From Gordonia tangerina (GTDB taxonomy: Bacteria; Actinomycetota; Actinomycetes; Mycobacteriales; Mycobacteriaceae), in contig NZ_JAKGCU010000019.1 of the NCBI RefSeq assembly GCF_021556435.1, positions 35,033 to 99,032 on the forward strand: DNA of 64,000 nt. Direction: 5' to 3'. Shown here one piece after another: positions 1 to 10,418 of this stretch; the first letter of the stretch is position 1, and each line of letters opens with the position of its first letter. The notes under the pieces are model-generated. The model did not search any database. It worked only from the letters and a program-made list of their open reading frames with translations, and was not told the origin of the DNA. Both the position numbers and the translations under genes were made by a program.

Positions 1-159
1 TCACCCACGAAGTTCTCGATCTCGGGTATCGACAAGCAGCAAGTCGGCCAGATCTCGGCGAACATCCGCCGCCTGCGTCGTCCGGACCCCTACAAGGGCA
101 AGGGCATTCGCTACGAGGGTGAGCAGATCCGTCGCAAGGTCGGAAAGACGGGTAAGTAA
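1..159 (+). CDS. rplF: Large ribosomal subunit protein uL6, C-terminal fragment
   Basis: The window opens inside this gene; 52 residues and the TAA stop remain. The tail carries the uL6 C-terminal signature (a stretch around [13 protein letters not shown] followed by RRKVGKTGK), which forms part of the second alpha/beta domain that contacts 23S rRNA near the sarcin-ricin loop. It is followed after 3 bases by rplR, the standard order of the spc operon. The start and most of the protein lie upstream of the window, so nothing can be said about them. Confidence 0.97.
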   Translation, partial: SPTKFSISGIDKQQVGQISANIRRLRRPDPYKGKGIRYEGEQIRRKVGKTGK

Positions 160-162
160 GCC

Positions 163-567
163 ATGAGTGATACAGCAACCAAAACTGTTCGCAAGCCCCT
201 GGGCAAGGACGTGTCGACGCGTCGTCGCACCGCGACCGCCAACCGGCACTTCCGTCTGCGCAAGAAGGTCAGCGGCACCCCCGAGCGTCCGCGTCTGTCG
301 GTCAAGCGCAGCTCGCGCCACATCCACGTGCAGTTGATCGACGACCTGGCCGGCAAGACCCTGGCCGCGGCGTCGTCCATCGAGGCCGACGTTCGCGCCG
401 CCGGTGGCGACAAGTCCGCGCAGGCCCGCAAGGTCGGCGAACTGATCGCCGCCCGTGCCAAGGCAGCTGGCGTCGAGACCGTCGTGTTCGACCGTGGTGG
501 CAAGGAGTACCACGGCCGGATCGCCGCACTCGCCGACGCCGCCCGCGAGGGAGGGCTGACCTTCTGA
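163..567 (+). CDS. rplR: Large ribosomal subunit protein uL18
   Basis: A 134-residue protein binding 5S rRNA in the central protuberance of the 50S subunit. The basic N-terminus ([17 protein letters not shown]) is followed by the family core [20 protein letters not shown] and ends with the conserved [21 protein letters not shown] signature. Length is normal for actinobacterial uL18. It starts with ATG 3 bases after the rplF stop, so it is co-translated in the spc operon. The 46 bases to rpsE hold no separate promoter that I can recognise. Confidence 0.98.
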   Translation: MSDTATKTVRKPLGKDVSTRRRTATANRHFRLRKKVSGTPERPRLSVKRSSRHIHVQLIDDLAGKTLAAASSIEADVRAAGGDKSAQARKVGELIAARAKAAGVETVVFDRGGKEYHGRIAALADAAREGGLTF

Positions 568-613
568 TGACCATCTACACCAGCTACACCACCATGACCG
601 GAGGGAACCTCTG

Positions 614-1267
614 ATGCCCGGACGTCAGCGTGACGGCGGAAACGGACCCGCCGGAAACGACAACAACGCCGCCACCGGCGGCAACAACGACCAGCGCGGC
701 GAGCGTCGCGGCCGTGGTCGTCGCGACGACCGCGGCGGCCGTGATCGCGAGGATCGCAACCAGCTCGAGCGCGTGGTCGCCATCAACCGTGTCTCGAAGG
801 TGGTGAAGGGTGGCCGTCGCTTCTCCTTCACCGCACTCGTGGTGGTCGGCGACGGCCAGGGCATGGTCGGTGTCGGCTACGGCAAGGCCAAGGAAGTCCC
901 GGCCGCGATCCAGAAGGGCGTCGAAGAGGCTCGCAAGAACTTCTTCCGCGTGCCGCTGATCGGCGGCACGGTGACCCACCCGGTGCAGGGTGAGGCCGCC
1001 GCCGGTGTCGTGATGCTCCGTCCGGCCAGCCCCGGTACCGGTGTGATCGCCGGTGGCGCGGTGCGTGCCGTGCTGGAGTGCGCGGGCGTGCACGACGTGC
1101 TCGCCAAGAGCCTCGGCAGCGACAACGCGATCAACGTGGTCCACGCCACCGTTGCCGCGCTGAAGATGTTGCAGCGGCCGGAGGAGGTCGCCGCACGTCG
1201 TGGTCTGCCGATCGAAGATGTCGCACCCGCGGGCATGCTGCGGGCGCGCGCGGGCCAGGGAGCGTGA
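614..1267 (+). CDS. rpsE: Small ribosomal subunit protein uS5
   Basis: A 217-residue uS5, a 30S protein at the back of the decoding region involved in accuracy and mRNA helicase activity. Residues 1 to about 50 form a Gly/Asn/Arg/Asp-rich low-complexity extension typical of actinobacteria. The double-stranded RNA-binding-like domain follows ([20 protein letters not shown], [15 protein letters not shown]) and then the S5 C-terminal domain ([33 protein letters not shown]). ATG at 614 is preceded by GGAGGG. It lies 5 bases before rpmD in the spc operon. Confidence 0.98.
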   Translation: MPGRQRDGGNGPAGNDNNAATGGNNDQRGERRGRGRRDDRGGRDREDRNQLERVVAINRVSKVVKGGRRFSFTALVVVGDGQGMVGVGYGKAKEVPAAIQKGVEEARKNFFRVPLIGGTVTHPVQGEAAAGVVMLRPASPGTGVIAGGAVRAVLECAGVHDVLAKSLGSDNAINVVHATVAALKMLQRPEEVAARRGLPIEDVAPAGMLRARAGQGA

Positions 1268-1272
1268 GAGTG

Positions 1273-1455
1273 ATGGCAGAGCTGAAGATCACCCAGATCA
1301 AGGGCACCATCGGTACCAAACAGAACCAGCGTGACAGCCTGCGGACCCTCGGACTGAAGGGCATCCGCAAGTCGGTCACCCGCGAGGACACCCCGATCAA
1401 CCGCGGCCTCATCAACGTGGTTCGGCACCTCGTGACAGTCGAAGAGGTCAAGTAA
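1273..1455 (+). CDS. rpmD: Large ribosomal subunit protein uL30
   Basis: A 60-residue protein that matches the short bacterial uL30 along its whole length: [12 protein letters not shown] at the N-terminus, then the core [17 protein letters not shown] and the C-terminal strand [12 protein letters not shown]. It binds the 50S subunit near domain II of 23S rRNA. The ATG at 1273 follows a GAGAG-containing sequence. The TAA stop shares its last base with the ATG of rplO (TAATG), which points to translational coupling. Confidence 0.98.
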   Translation: MAELKITQIKGTIGTKQNQRDSLRTLGLKGIRKSVTREDTPINRGLINVVRHLVTVEEVK

Positions 1456-1895
1456 TGACAATCAAGCTCCATCACCTTCGCCCCGCTCCGGGCGCGAAGA
1501 CCGAGAAGACCCGTGTGGGTCGCGGTGAGGGGTCCAAGGGTAAGACCGCAGGCCGCGGCACCAAGGGAACCAAGGCGCGTAAGAACGTGCCCGCCGCCTT
1601 CGAGGGTGGCCAGATGCCGATCCACATGCGGTTGCCGAAGCTCAAGGGCTTCAAGAACAACAACCGGGTCGAGTACCAGGTCGTCAACGTGGGCGATATC
1701 GCACGGCTGTTCCCGCAGGGCGGCTCCATCGGTGTCGACGAGCTCGTCGCCGCCGGTGCGGTTCGTAAGAACCAGCTCGTCAAGGTGCTCGGCGACGGGG
1801 ACCTCGGCGTGAAGGTCGACGTCACCGCCAACAAGTTCACGGCTTCGGCCAAGGAGAAGATCGCGGCTGCCGGCGGCAGCGCGACCGAACTCTGA
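1455..1895 (+). CDS. rplO: Large ribosomal subunit protein uL15
   Basis: A 146-residue uL15, an early 50S assembly protein. The N-terminal glycine- and lysine-rich arm ([21 protein letters not shown]) threads into rRNA in the known structures, and the C-terminal globular part follows ([34 protein letters not shown]). It overlaps rpmD by one base. It is the last ribosomal gene of this transcript, because a long hairpin follows before secY. Confidence 0.98.
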   Translation: MTIKLHHLRPAPGAKTEKTRVGRGEGSKGKTAGRGTKGTKARKNVPAAFEGGQMPIHMRLPKLKGFKNNNRVEYQVVNVGDIARLFPQGGSIGVDELVAAGAVRKNQLVKVLGDGDLGVKVDVTANKFTASAKEKIAAAGGSATEL

Positions 1896-1910
1896 GTCGT
1901 CACCGCTGAC

Positions 1911-1950
1911 CGACGGACGGCTTCACGGACTTCCGTGCAGCCGTCCGTCG
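1911..1950 (+). terminator. Nested hairpin after rplO
   Basis: A perfect 12-base-pair stem (1911-1922 with 1939-1950) encloses a second 5-base-pair stem (1924-1928 with 1933-1937). It lies 16 bases after the rplO stop. No U-run follows, as is usual in actinobacteria. It separates the ribosomal transcript from secY, so it is a probable intrinsic or processing terminator. Confidence 0.7.
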
Positions 1951-2110
1951 TGTCACGTCGGACAAGCCGGACACCGGGCCGTCGCGCTGACGAGCGCCGA
2001 TGACGTGACTGTTAGAGTTCAAGCGTTGTCTTGACGCTTCGATCAACGTCGATTGCCGAGCACGTGGGGGATGCGAGTCCTCGTCGCGTGGTCGTTCCTA
2101 GGAGGAGTTA

Positions 2111-3436
2111 GTGCTTTCCCCCCTCGTCGCGGCCTTTAGGACGCCCGATCTGAGGAAGAAGATCCTCTTCGTCATCGGCATCATCGTGCTGTACCGGTTG
2201 GGAGCGACCATCCCATCGCCCGGCGTCGATTATCAGGCCGTACGAGCGTGCCTCGATGAGGTGTCGCAGGGCGACTCGGCCAACATCTACTCGCTGATCA
2301 GCCTGTTCTCGGGCGGCGCGCTGCTGCAGCTGTCCGTGTTCGCGATCGGCATCATGCCCTACATCACCGCCAGCATCATCGTGCAGCTGCTGACGGTGGT
2401 GATCCCACGCTTCGAGCAGCTGCGCAAGGAAGGTCAGTCCGGCCAGGCCAAGATGACGCAGTACACCCGCTACCTCACGGTGGCGCTGGCCCTGCTGCAG
2501 TCCACCGGCATCGTCGCACTCGCCGATCGCGGACAGCTACTGGCCGACTGTTCAGTCGGCGACCAGATCATCAACGACCAGTCGATCTTCGGTCTGGCCA
2601 TCATCGTGCTGGTGATGACTGCCGGCGCCTGTGTGGTCATGTGGTTCGGCGAGCTCATCACCGAGCGCGGTGTCGGCAACGGCATGTCGCTGTTGATCTT
2701 CGCCGGTATCGCCGCCCGAATCCCGGCCGAGGGTAAAAACATCCTGGACACCCGTGGGGGACTGGTGTTCGGCCTGGTCTGCGTTGCGGCGCTGCTCATC
2801 GTCGCCGGCGTGGTGTTCATCGAGCAGGGCCAGCGCCGCATCCCGGTGCAGTACGCCAAACGCATGGTGGGCCGCAAGATGTACGGCGGATCGTCGACGT
2901 ATCTGCCGCTGAAGGTCAACCAGGCCGGCGTCATCCCAGTGATCTTCGCCTCATCACTGCTGTATCTTCCGCAGCTCATCTTGCAGCTGACCCAGGATCC
3001 GGCGGGCGAACAGTCCACCTGGCAGCGCTACATCAGCGAGTACCTCACCGACCCGGGGAGCTGGGTCTACATCGTCGTGTACTTCCTGATGATCATCTTC
3101 TTCACCTACTTCTACGTCGCCGTCACCTTCAATCCGGAGGAGCGCGCCGAGGACATGAAGAAGTACGGCGGCTTCATCCCGGGAATCCGTCCGGGCCAGC
3201 CGACCGCCGACTACCTGGGCTATGTGTTGAGCCGCATCACACTGCCGGGGTCGATTTACCTGGGTATCATCGCCGTACTGCCCAACCTGTTCCTCGAGAT
3301 CGGTAACAGCGGTGGTGTGCAGAACTTGCCATTTGGGGGCACGGCCGTGTTGATCATGGTCGGTGTGGGTCTGGACACGATGAAGCAAGTCAACAGTCAA
3401 TTGATGCAACGTAAGTACGAAGGATTCCTCAAGTGA
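2111..3436 (+). CDS. secY: Protein translocase subunit SecY
   Basis: A 441-residue, ten-span channel subunit of the SecYEG translocase in the cytoplasmic membrane. SecA, encoded at 52943, is its motor. The family pattern is clear: first helix [17 protein letters not shown], the plug-region helix ([27 protein letters not shown]), the cytoplasmic loop with [13 protein letters not shown], and the C-terminal loop [23 protein letters not shown]. The GTG start at 2111 is set by AGGAGG about 6 bases upstream. The 215-base gap from rplO probably holds its own promoter. The stop overlaps the adk GTG start by 4 bases. Confidence 0.98.
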   Translation: MLSPLVAAFRTPDLRKKILFVIGIIVLYRLGATIPSPGVDYQAVRACLDEVSQGDSANIYSLISLFSGGALLQLSVFAIGIMPYITASIIVQLLTVVIPRFEQLRKEGQSGQAKMTQYTRYLTVALALLQSTGIVALADRGQLLADCSVGDQIINDQSIFGLAIIVLVMTAGACVVMWFGELITERGVGNGMSLLIFAGIAARIPAEGKNILDTRGGLVFGLVCVAALLIVAGVVFIEQGQRRIPVQYAKRMVGRKMYGGSSTYLPLKVNQAGVIPVIFASSLLYLPQLILQLTQDPAGEQSTWQRYISEYLTDPGSWVYIVVYFLMIIFFTYFYVAVTFNPEERAEDMKKYGGFIPGIRPGQPTADYLGYVLSRITLPGSIYLGIIAVLPNLFLEIGNSGGVQNLPFGGTAVLIMVGVGLDTMKQVNSQLMQRKYEGFLK

Positions 3437-3987
3437 GACTCGTCATTCTCGGCCCCCCCGGCGCCGGCAAGGGTACCCAGGCGGAACTGCTGTCCGAGGC
3501 GATCGGCATCCCGCACATCTCCACCGGTGACCTGTTCCGTGCCAACATCTCCCAGGGAACCGCGGTCGGCATCGAGGCCAAGCGTTATCTCGATGCCGGT
3601 GACCTGGTGCCCTCGGAGATCACGGTCGACATGGTTCGTGCCCGGGTGGCCGAGCCCGATGCTGCCAAGGGATTCATTCTCGACGGGTTCCCGCGCTCGA
3701 CCGAGCAGGCCGACGCACTCAAAGACATTCTCGCCAAGCTCGACACCGGCCTCGATGCCGTGCTGTCGTTCGTCGTCGACACCGACGTCGTGGTGGAGCG
3801 GATGATGGCCCGTGGCCGCGCCGACGACACCGAAGAGGTGATCCGCAACCGGATGGCGGTCTACACCAAGGAGACCGCACCGTTGCTCGAGTACTACGGC
3901 GACGAGGTCAAGACCATCGACGCCGTCGGCGACGTGCAGGACGTCCACCAGCGTGTGCTCAGCGCGCTGGGTGCGGGCGTGTCCTGA
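3433..3987 (+). CDS. adk: Adenylate kinase
   Basis: A 184-residue kinase that converts ATP plus AMP into two ADP in the cytoplasm. The P-loop [10 protein letters not shown] is at residues 7-16. The AMP-binding segment (HISTGDLFR), the DGFPR motif and the short LID region ([14 protein letters not shown]) follow. It is the short, zinc-free form with a small LID, as in Mycobacterium. Its GTG start overlaps the secY stop (GTGA), so translation is coupled. The secY-adk-map order is the classical arrangement. Confidence 0.97.
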   Translation: MRLVILGPPGAGKGTQAELLSEAIGIPHISTGDLFRANISQGTAVGIEAKRYLDAGDLVPSEITVDMVRARVAEPDAAKGFILDGFPRSTEQADALKDILAKLDTGLDAVLSFVVDTDVVVERMMARGRADDTEEVIRNRMAVYTKETAPLLEYYGDEVKTIDAVGDVQDVHQRVLSALGAGVS

Positions 3988-4018
3988 TCGGCACCACGGC
4001 ACCGTAGCCCATCTGCTC

Positions 4019-4813
4019 ATGGCTTTTCGTAAACCCAAACCTGTGCCGTTCCGGACGCCCGGTGAGGTCGACGCCATGGCGGCGGCCGGCGCGGTCGTCG
4101 GCGCCGCCCTCGTTGCGGTGCGCGCGGCCGCGACGGTCGGGGCCACCACCCTGGATCTCGACGAGGTCGCCGAGTCGGTGATCCGGGATGCCGGGGCGAT
4201 CCCGTCCTTCAAGGGCTACCACGGCTTTCCCGGATCGATCTGCAGCTCGGTCAACGAGGTAGTGGTCCACGGCATCCCGTCGACGGATGTGGTCCTCGCC
4301 GAAGGCGACCTGGTGTCCATCGACTGCGGCGCCATTCTCGATGGTTGGCATGGTGACTCGGCATGGACGTTCGGGGTGGGGGAGCTCTCCACCGCGGATG
4401 CGGAACTGTCCGAGGCCACGCGTCTGTCGATGGAGGCCGGTATCGCCGCCATGGTCGACGGCGCCCGGCTCACCGACATCTCGCATGCCATCGAACTCGG
4501 TACCCGTGCCGCCGAACAGAAGTTCGGGCGTTCCTTCGGCATCGTCGCCGGGTACGGCGGTCACGGGATCGGCAGAGAGATGCACATGGAGCCGTTCCTC
4601 GCCAATGAGGGCAAACCCAACCGCGGTCCGCGGTTGGTGATCGGTTCGACGCTGGCCATCGAGCCGATGCTCACGTTGGGTACCACCGAGACATCGGTCC
4701 TCGACGACGACTGGACCGTCGTCACCGACGACGGGTCGCGCGCAGCGCACTGGGAGCACACCGTCGTGGTGACCGGCGACGGTCCGCGGATCCTCACCAC
4801 ACGGCCGAACTGA
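4019..4813 (+). CDS. map: Methionine aminopeptidase, type I
   Basis: A 264-residue metalloprotease that removes the initiator methionine from new proteins. The pita-bread fold metal ligands are recognisable: [21 protein letters not shown] (two Asp), [15 protein letters not shown] (His, Glu) and the C-terminal WEHTVVVT (Glu). HGIP supplies the conserved substrate-binding His. ATG at 4019 gives MAFRKPKPV, matching actinobacterial starts. The frame is open further upstream into adk, but there is no good ribosome site there. It lies 31 bases after adk and is followed by a hairpin. Confidence 0.95.
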   Translation: MAFRKPKPVPFRTPGEVDAMAAAGAVVGAALVAVRAAATVGATTLDLDEVAESVIRDAGAIPSFKGYHGFPGSICSSVNEVVVHGIPSTDVVLAEGDLVSIDCGAILDGWHGDSAWTFGVGELSTADAELSEATRLSMEAGIAAMVDGARLTDISHAIELGTRAAEQKFGRSFGIVAGYGGHGIGREMHMEPFLANEGKPNRGPRLVIGSTLAIEPMLTLGTTETSVLDDDWTVVTDDGSRAAHWEHTVVVTGDGPRILTTRPN

Positions 4814-4817
4814 TCGC

Positions 4818-4841
4818 TCACCTGCGCCGGAACGCAGGTGA
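4818..4841 (+). terminator. Hairpin after map
   Basis: A perfect 9-base-pair stem (4818-4826 with 4833-4841) with a 6-base loop begins 4 bases after the map stop. It has no U-run. It probably ends the secY-adk-map transcript. Confidence 0.55.
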
Positions 4842-4899
4842 ACCTGGTGATGCGTTGCTAGGCTGACCTCCAGACGAAACCTGGACCGGACGGTGGGCG

Positions 4900-7029
4900 A
4901 TGGTCACGACCGAGGAAACCGCGGCAAACGCAGACATCGCCGGTGGTGTCCGCGCAAGGATGTCCGATGCCCGGCGAATTGTCGGCCGCGTCCCATTCAC
5001 CATCGGTCTGTGGTCGCTGATCCTCATCGTCGGTGTCATCACCGGATCGTTGTGGGGGCGGGCGCCGGAGAAGAGTTGGTACTCCGATGTGGCATTCGGT
5101 CTGCCGTCGCTCGGCGATCTCCGGTGGTGGACGCTGCTGTCGTCCGGCGTGGTGGAGACGAGCCCCGGCACATACGTGGTCGCGCTGATCGCGGTGGCTG
5201 TCGGGATCGGTTGGGCGGAATGGCGTTTGGGGACCGTTCAGGTGTCGATGGTCGCCATCGGTGGTTTCGTGCTGGCCGAGCTGATCTGCGCGATTGCGTT
5301 GTGGCTGTTGACCCGTGGTGGGCTGTCCTGGGGATGGGCCGAGCAACTGGCCGACACACGGACCACCGGCGCCATGACGATGGTGATCTGCGCCGTCGCG
5401 GTCGCGACGGCGACCTTGCGCTCGCCGTGGCGACTTCGGCTGCGAGCGCTGCTGGCCGCGGCGGTCGCCATCACGTTTCTCTTCGAAGGGACGTTGGCGA
5501 CCACGCAGTATGTGGTGGCGGTCGTGGTGATGCTGTGGATCGGTGAGAAATGGTTCAGCACTGACGAACACGGGTTCTTCGCTCGCACCCGACGGGAGGT
5601 TCGGCTGCTGGCCTGCATCGGTGTGCTGGTCATCGCGGCCGCGAGTCTGGTCGTGTGGATGTTCCCGACCGACGGACCGTTCGGGCCGACCGACGCCGCC
5701 GATGACGACTCCGTGTGGTCCATCCTGATCGGCGTCGTCATCAACGTGCTCATCGCCGATCAGCTCCGGCGCGGCCGTCGGTGGGCGTGGTGGGTGGCCG
5801 TGGTGCTGGGTTCGCTCACCGTCAGCATCACCGTCGTGGTCCTGGTGCTGCTCGCCGTGACGAGGGATTTCGACTCCGAGGGCTCCGTGACCATGGGGAC
5901 GTCACTGCTGTGGGCCGTGGAGTTGGCCATCCTGATCCCCGGGCGGTTCGCCTTCCGGGTGCCGTGGCGGGTCAAGTACGACGGGCCTGCCGGCGACGAT
6001 CCGGTCGCCGCCGTCAAGGATCTGGTGCGCGAGCACGGTGGCGGCACCATGTCGTGGATGATCACCTGGCCCGGAAACGATTACCTGTTCTCCGCGAACG
6101 GGTCCGGTGTGGTGGCGTATCAGAGCCACATGGGCACCCTGCTGGCATTGGCCGATCCCGTGTGTGACGACGACGAGCTGCTGCCGACCGTGCAGGGTTT
6201 CATCGATCTTGCGGAGCGGAGCGGGAAGACGCCCTGCTGGTTCTCGGTCGGTGCGGACACCGCCCGTGCGGCAGAGGAACTGGGCTGGCGCAGCGTGCAG
6301 ATCGCCGAGGACACGATCGTCGACCTGACCGACCTCGCGTTCACCGGCAAGAAGTGGCAGCACGTGCGGTCGGCGCTGAACAAGGCCAAGAAGCAATCGA
6401 TCTCATGCCGGGTGACGGATCTGTCCGCCGAACCGTTCTCGATCAAGTCGCAGGTCCGGGCCATCTCCGAGGAATGGGTGGGGGACAAGGGGCTGCCGGA
6501 AATGGGTTTCACGCTCGGCAGCGTCGACGAGGCGATGGATCCCGAGGTGCGGGTGGCGCTGGCGCTCGACGACGAGGGCAGTGTGCACGGCGTGCTGTCG
6601 TGGCTGCCGGTCTACGCTACCGGTGGCGAGATCCGCGGCTGGACCCTCGACATCATGCGTCGACGGACCGACGGCTTCGGGCCGGTCATCGAGTATCTGA
6701 TCGCGTCATCTGCGGTGATCTTCTCTGGCGAAGGGGCACAGTTCATTTCCCTGTCCGGCGCACCGTTGGCGCACAGTGAGGACGCGCCGGAGCCCGAGCG
6801 GATGGATCGGGTGCTGGACAGTCTCGGTGCGGCGATGGAACCGTTCTACGGCTTTCGATCGCTACATGTCTTCAAGAAGAAGTTCAATCCGCGCTATGAG
6901 GCGGTGTACCTCGCCTATCGCGACGAGGCCGACCTTCCGCGTATCGGCGTGGCGATCAGCAGGGCGTATCTTCCCGATGCGACTCCGCGTCAGCTGGTGC
7001 GGTTGGCGGCCTCGCGCGGCGGCGACTGA
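4900..7029 (+). CDS. Membrane protein: rhomboid-like domain fused to DUF2156 (MprF-type) domain
   Basis: A 709-residue protein. Residues about 25-215 contain hydrophobic helices with a rhomboid-like layout (RWWTLLSSGVVE, then IGWAEWRLG). The serine motif and the histidine of rhomboid proteases appear to be replaced (TTGAMTMV and ATTQYVV), so proteolysis is unlikely. Further membrane helices follow at about 245-360. The C-terminal half (about 370-700) is a DUF2156/GNAT-like domain of the kind found in MprF and LysX, which transfers aminoacyl groups to phosphatidylglycerol. No lysyl-tRNA synthetase domain is fused. A role in lipid aminoacylation is inferred; the substrate is unknown. Confidence 0.75.
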   Translation: MVTTEETAANADIAGGVRARMSDARRIVGRVPFTIGLWSLILIVGVITGSLWGRAPEKSWYSDVAFGLPSLGDLRWWTLLSSGVVETSPGTYVVALIAVAVGIGWAEWRLGTVQVSMVAIGGFVLAELICAIALWLLTRGGLSWGWAEQLADTRTTGAMTMVICAVAVATATLRSPWRLRLRALLAAAVAITFLFEGTLATTQYVVAVVVMLWIGEKWFSTDEHGFFARTRREVRLLACIGVLVIAAASLVVWMFPTDGPFGPTDAADDDSVWSILIGVVINVLIADQLRRGRRWAWWVAVVLGSLTVSITVVVLVLLAVTRDFDSEGSVTMGTSLLWAVELAILIPGRFAFRVPWRVKYDGPAGDDPVAAVKDLVREHGGGTMSWMITWPGNDYLFSANGSGVVAYQSHMGTLLALADPVCDDDELLPTVQGFIDLAERSGKTPCWFSVGADTARAAEELGWRSVQIAEDTIVDLTDLAFTGKKWQHVRSALNKAKKQSISCRVTDLSAEPFSIKSQVRAISEEWVGDKGLPEMGFTLGSVDEAMDPEVRVALALDDEGSVHGVLSWLPVYATGGEIRGWTLDIMRRRTDGFGPVIEYLIASSAVIFSGEGAQFISLSGAPLAHSEDAPEPERMDRVLDSLGAAMEPFYGFRSLHVFKKKFNPRYEAVYLAYRDEADLPRIGVAISRAYLPDATPRQLVRLAASRGGD

Positions 7030-7109
7030 TGGTGCCTCGTCGCTGCGAATGGGCTGCAACCCAGATTGTCCTGCGTAGGTCGAGAACCTTGCCATCGTTG
7101 ATGACACCT

Positions 7110-7150
7110 GGTCGCCAGGGGCGCCGTGGTCACCTCCCTGGCCAACGACC
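7110..7150. terminator. Possible bidirectional hairpin between converging genes
   Basis: A 7-base-pair stem (7114-7120 with 7136-7142) can be extended by GGTCG/CGACC on the outside. It lies between the converging 4900-7029 and 7200-7406 genes. The stem is weak and the call is tentative. Confidence 0.3.
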
Positions 7151-7199
7151 TCAATCCACGCACGATCGCCGACGGGTACTCCGCGATCATCGAGAACGT

Positions 7200-7406
7200 C
7201 TATTCGGATCGAGAGTCATCCCCGATATGTTGGTCGATCCATCGCAGGACCGCGGGGTCGGTACTGCGTAGCCGAGTCATCTCTTCGCCCGCGTCACAGG
7301 TTCGCAGTGACACGACCGCTTCGTCGTGCCGTAGCGACAGAATCTCGACGACGCCACCTGAGTCGTGCCATCGACGTATGGACGATAGGGCATCCTCGTC
7401 GGTCAT
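7200..7406 (-). CDS. Small conserved-looking protein downstream of gdhA
   Basis: A 68-residue acidic protein with no recognised family. The composition is that of a real soluble protein: SIRRWHDSGGVVEILSL, then EAVVSLRTCDAGEEMTRL, ending WIDQHIGDDSRSE. It looks like a short alpha/beta unit with one Cys. It starts 4 bases after the gdhA stop, so it is almost certainly translated from the gdhA message. A partner or regulator of glutamate dehydrogenase is possible but is only inferred from position. Confidence 0.6.
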   Translation of the reverse strand: MTDEDALSSIRRWHDSGGVVEILSLRHDEAVVSLRTCDAGEEMTRLRSTDPAVLRWIDQHIGDDSRSE

Positions 7407-7410
7407 CGTC

Positions 7411-8838
<1,428 letters not shown>

Positions 8839-8893
8839 CTATCGGTCGACAGAATCCCAGACGACATGACCATCGTCACGCACCCGGGCGCCG

Positions 8894-9315
8894 GTGCGGG
8901 GTGTGATCGACCAGTCGACCGTCGGGCATGCGCAGACGTTCACGACGGTGGACTTACCGGCTGTGCTCGCCGACTACCACCGACCTCATCCAGGGGTAAA
9001 GATCGAGTTCGTCGAGGACATCTCCCCCCTCGTGCTTGTCATGCAGAACCTGCTCCGAGGTGGCCTCGACATGGCTTTCATCGCGCTCGACGATAGACCA
9101 CTTGATCACCCGTGCGAGGTTCTCACCAGTTACCACGAACCATTGGTCTGGGCGTCGCGGTGATACCAGCTGCGATCGCAGTCCGGTCACCCGCTGTGCG
9201 ATCGGTCGAGTTGCAGACCGCAACGTCCGCGAACCGGTCTGTGGCACTCATCGCGCGCGACGGTGGACCGTTTGATCCGGCCGCGCAGGAGTTCCTGCGG
9301 CTGCTGCGTTCGTGA
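8894..9315 (+). pseudogene. Remnant of a LysR-type transcriptional regulator
   Basis: Two frames together spell the effector-binding domain of a LysR-type regulator. Frame 2 (to about 9150) has LPAVLADYHRPHPGVKIEF and DMAFIALDDRPLDHP, and ends at YHEPLVW. Frame 1 (from about 9145) continues with IGLGVAVIPAAIA and ends FDPAAQEFLRLLRS. The DNA-binding helix-turn-helix is absent, about 80 residues between the two parts are missing, and the frame shifts at the junction. It cannot make a working regulator. It is divergent to gdhA, so the intact ancestor may have controlled gdhA or come from elsewhere. Confidence 0.7.
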
Positions 9316-9823
9316 TCTGTTCGACATGCCGACGGCACCATCTCGACAGCAGATCCAGCCCACGATCCACCGACACCGACGCGCCGTCGATCATGATTGC
9401 GGACATCGATTCCACTCTGCCGCCATTGATCTCCGCGTGATACGTGATCGCCCGGGCGAGCTCTTCGGTGAACTCGAGACGCTCCCGCCTCGAGCGGCCC
9501 CGTCCGTCTGACATGACGAGCAGTCGACACGATTCCGCCGCGGCCGCGACATCGCCGGCAGTGGTCACCATTCGAGATCGATGGCGGAACATAGTGATTC
9601 GTTTCCGCCAGCTCGACGGCAGGAGAGTTGATGACGCAGCGGGAACCGGACAGACGATCACCACCTGCTCGCCGGCAGGCAGTGTATCGGTCCTACGCGG
9701 GTCCCCGAGTGAGAACATGTGCACGCCAGGCTCCGACGTGGTTTCGGGCGAATCGCGGCGTGCGCCGTCCTCGGTGAGGGCCCCGAGTACCACGGTTGCC
9801 GGCTGGCAACTCGCGGTGATCAC
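9248..9823 (-). CDS. Hypothetical protein, last gene of the Gre-like cluster
   Basis: About 191 residues, no family recognised. The middle and C-terminal part reads like a folded protein: GEQVVIVCPVPAASSTLL, RRERLEFTEELARAITYH, SAIMIDGASVSVDRGLDLL. The start is uncertain: a GTG at 9823 is used here, but the frame stays open to 10078 in the upstream gene. The 3' end overlaps the LysR remnant on the other strand by 68 bases, so the last residues (TPARPDQTVHRRAR) may be a replacement tail. It probably shares a transcript with the Gre-like gene 55 bases upstream. Confidence 0.5.
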   Translation of the reverse strand: MITASCQPATVVLGALTEDGARRDSPETTSEPGVHMFSLGDPRRTDTLPAGEQVVIVCPVPAASSTLLPSSWRKRITMFRHRSRMVTTAGDVAAAAESCRLLVMSDGRGRSRRERLEFTEELARAITYHAEINGGRVESMSAIMIDGASVSVDRGLDLLSRWCRRHVEQITNAAAAGTPARPDQTVHRRAR

Positions 9824-9878
9824 AGTGAGCGCGATCTCGCTCGCCGGGTGATTCAGAAACCTTGGACGGCGCGCACGT

Positions 9879-10373
9879 TCAGCTTGGTTGAACACACTCC
9901 AGGATGGTGATGGTACTGACCGTGCCGTTGGGAAGGCGGTACGAATGTCGCTCGCCCACAGAAGATCCCAAAACAGCCTGCCCCAGCGGGGAGTCGGGTG
10001 AGCAGGTCTCGACACCGACGAACGGCTCTTGGGTCGGATCGCCGACATGAATACGCGCGACATCATCGACGTCGTCATCGAAGGACACTGTCACGATTGA
10101 TCCCTCTTGCGCGCGGCCCGGATCGTCGGACCGGATCGACCAACCGTCGCTGGAGGACGCGAGCATTGATCGTACGCGGACGAGTTGGGCGTCGAGCATC
10201 TCGACTACGCGTACTGCGCGATGGTAGTCGTCGTTGTTTTCGAGATCGCCCACGCTGCGTAGTTCGACCATCGCCGCATGCGCCGTGATCCGCTCCTGCG
10301 AAAGTCGATTGACCTCGTCATGTAGTTCAGCGCGGGGCCGAGTCTCGGGCCACATGGTTTCCACGATTGTCAC
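9879..10373 (-). CDS. Gre-like (GreA/GreB family) RNA polymerase-binding protein
   Basis: A 164-residue protein with a coiled-coil N-terminus (residues about 10-70) and a GreA/GreB C-terminal FKBP-like domain (DSPLGQAVLGSSVGERHSY, NGTVSTITIL). Such factors enter the RNA polymerase secondary channel. GreA has the tip DLxENxEY; here it is DLENNDDY. The first acidic residue is kept and the second (Glu44 in Escherichia coli GreA) is replaced by Asn, so transcript cleavage may be lost or changed. The GTG start at 10373 has AGGAGAG just upstream. It resembles the accessory Gre-like proteins of mycobacteria (Rv3788 type) more than housekeeping GreA. Confidence 0.75.
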   Translation of the reverse strand: MTIVETMWPETRPRAELHDEVNRLSQERITAHAAMVELRSVGDLENNDDYHRAVRVVEMLDAQLVRVRSMLASSSDGWSIRSDDPGRAQEGSIVTVSFDDDVDDVARIHVGDPTQEPFVGVETCSPDSPLGQAVLGSSVGERHSYRLPNGTVSTITILECVQPS

Positions 10374-10418
10374 GTCTCTCCTATAACTGCAACGGATCAT
10401 GAATTCGAAGATTCGCGT

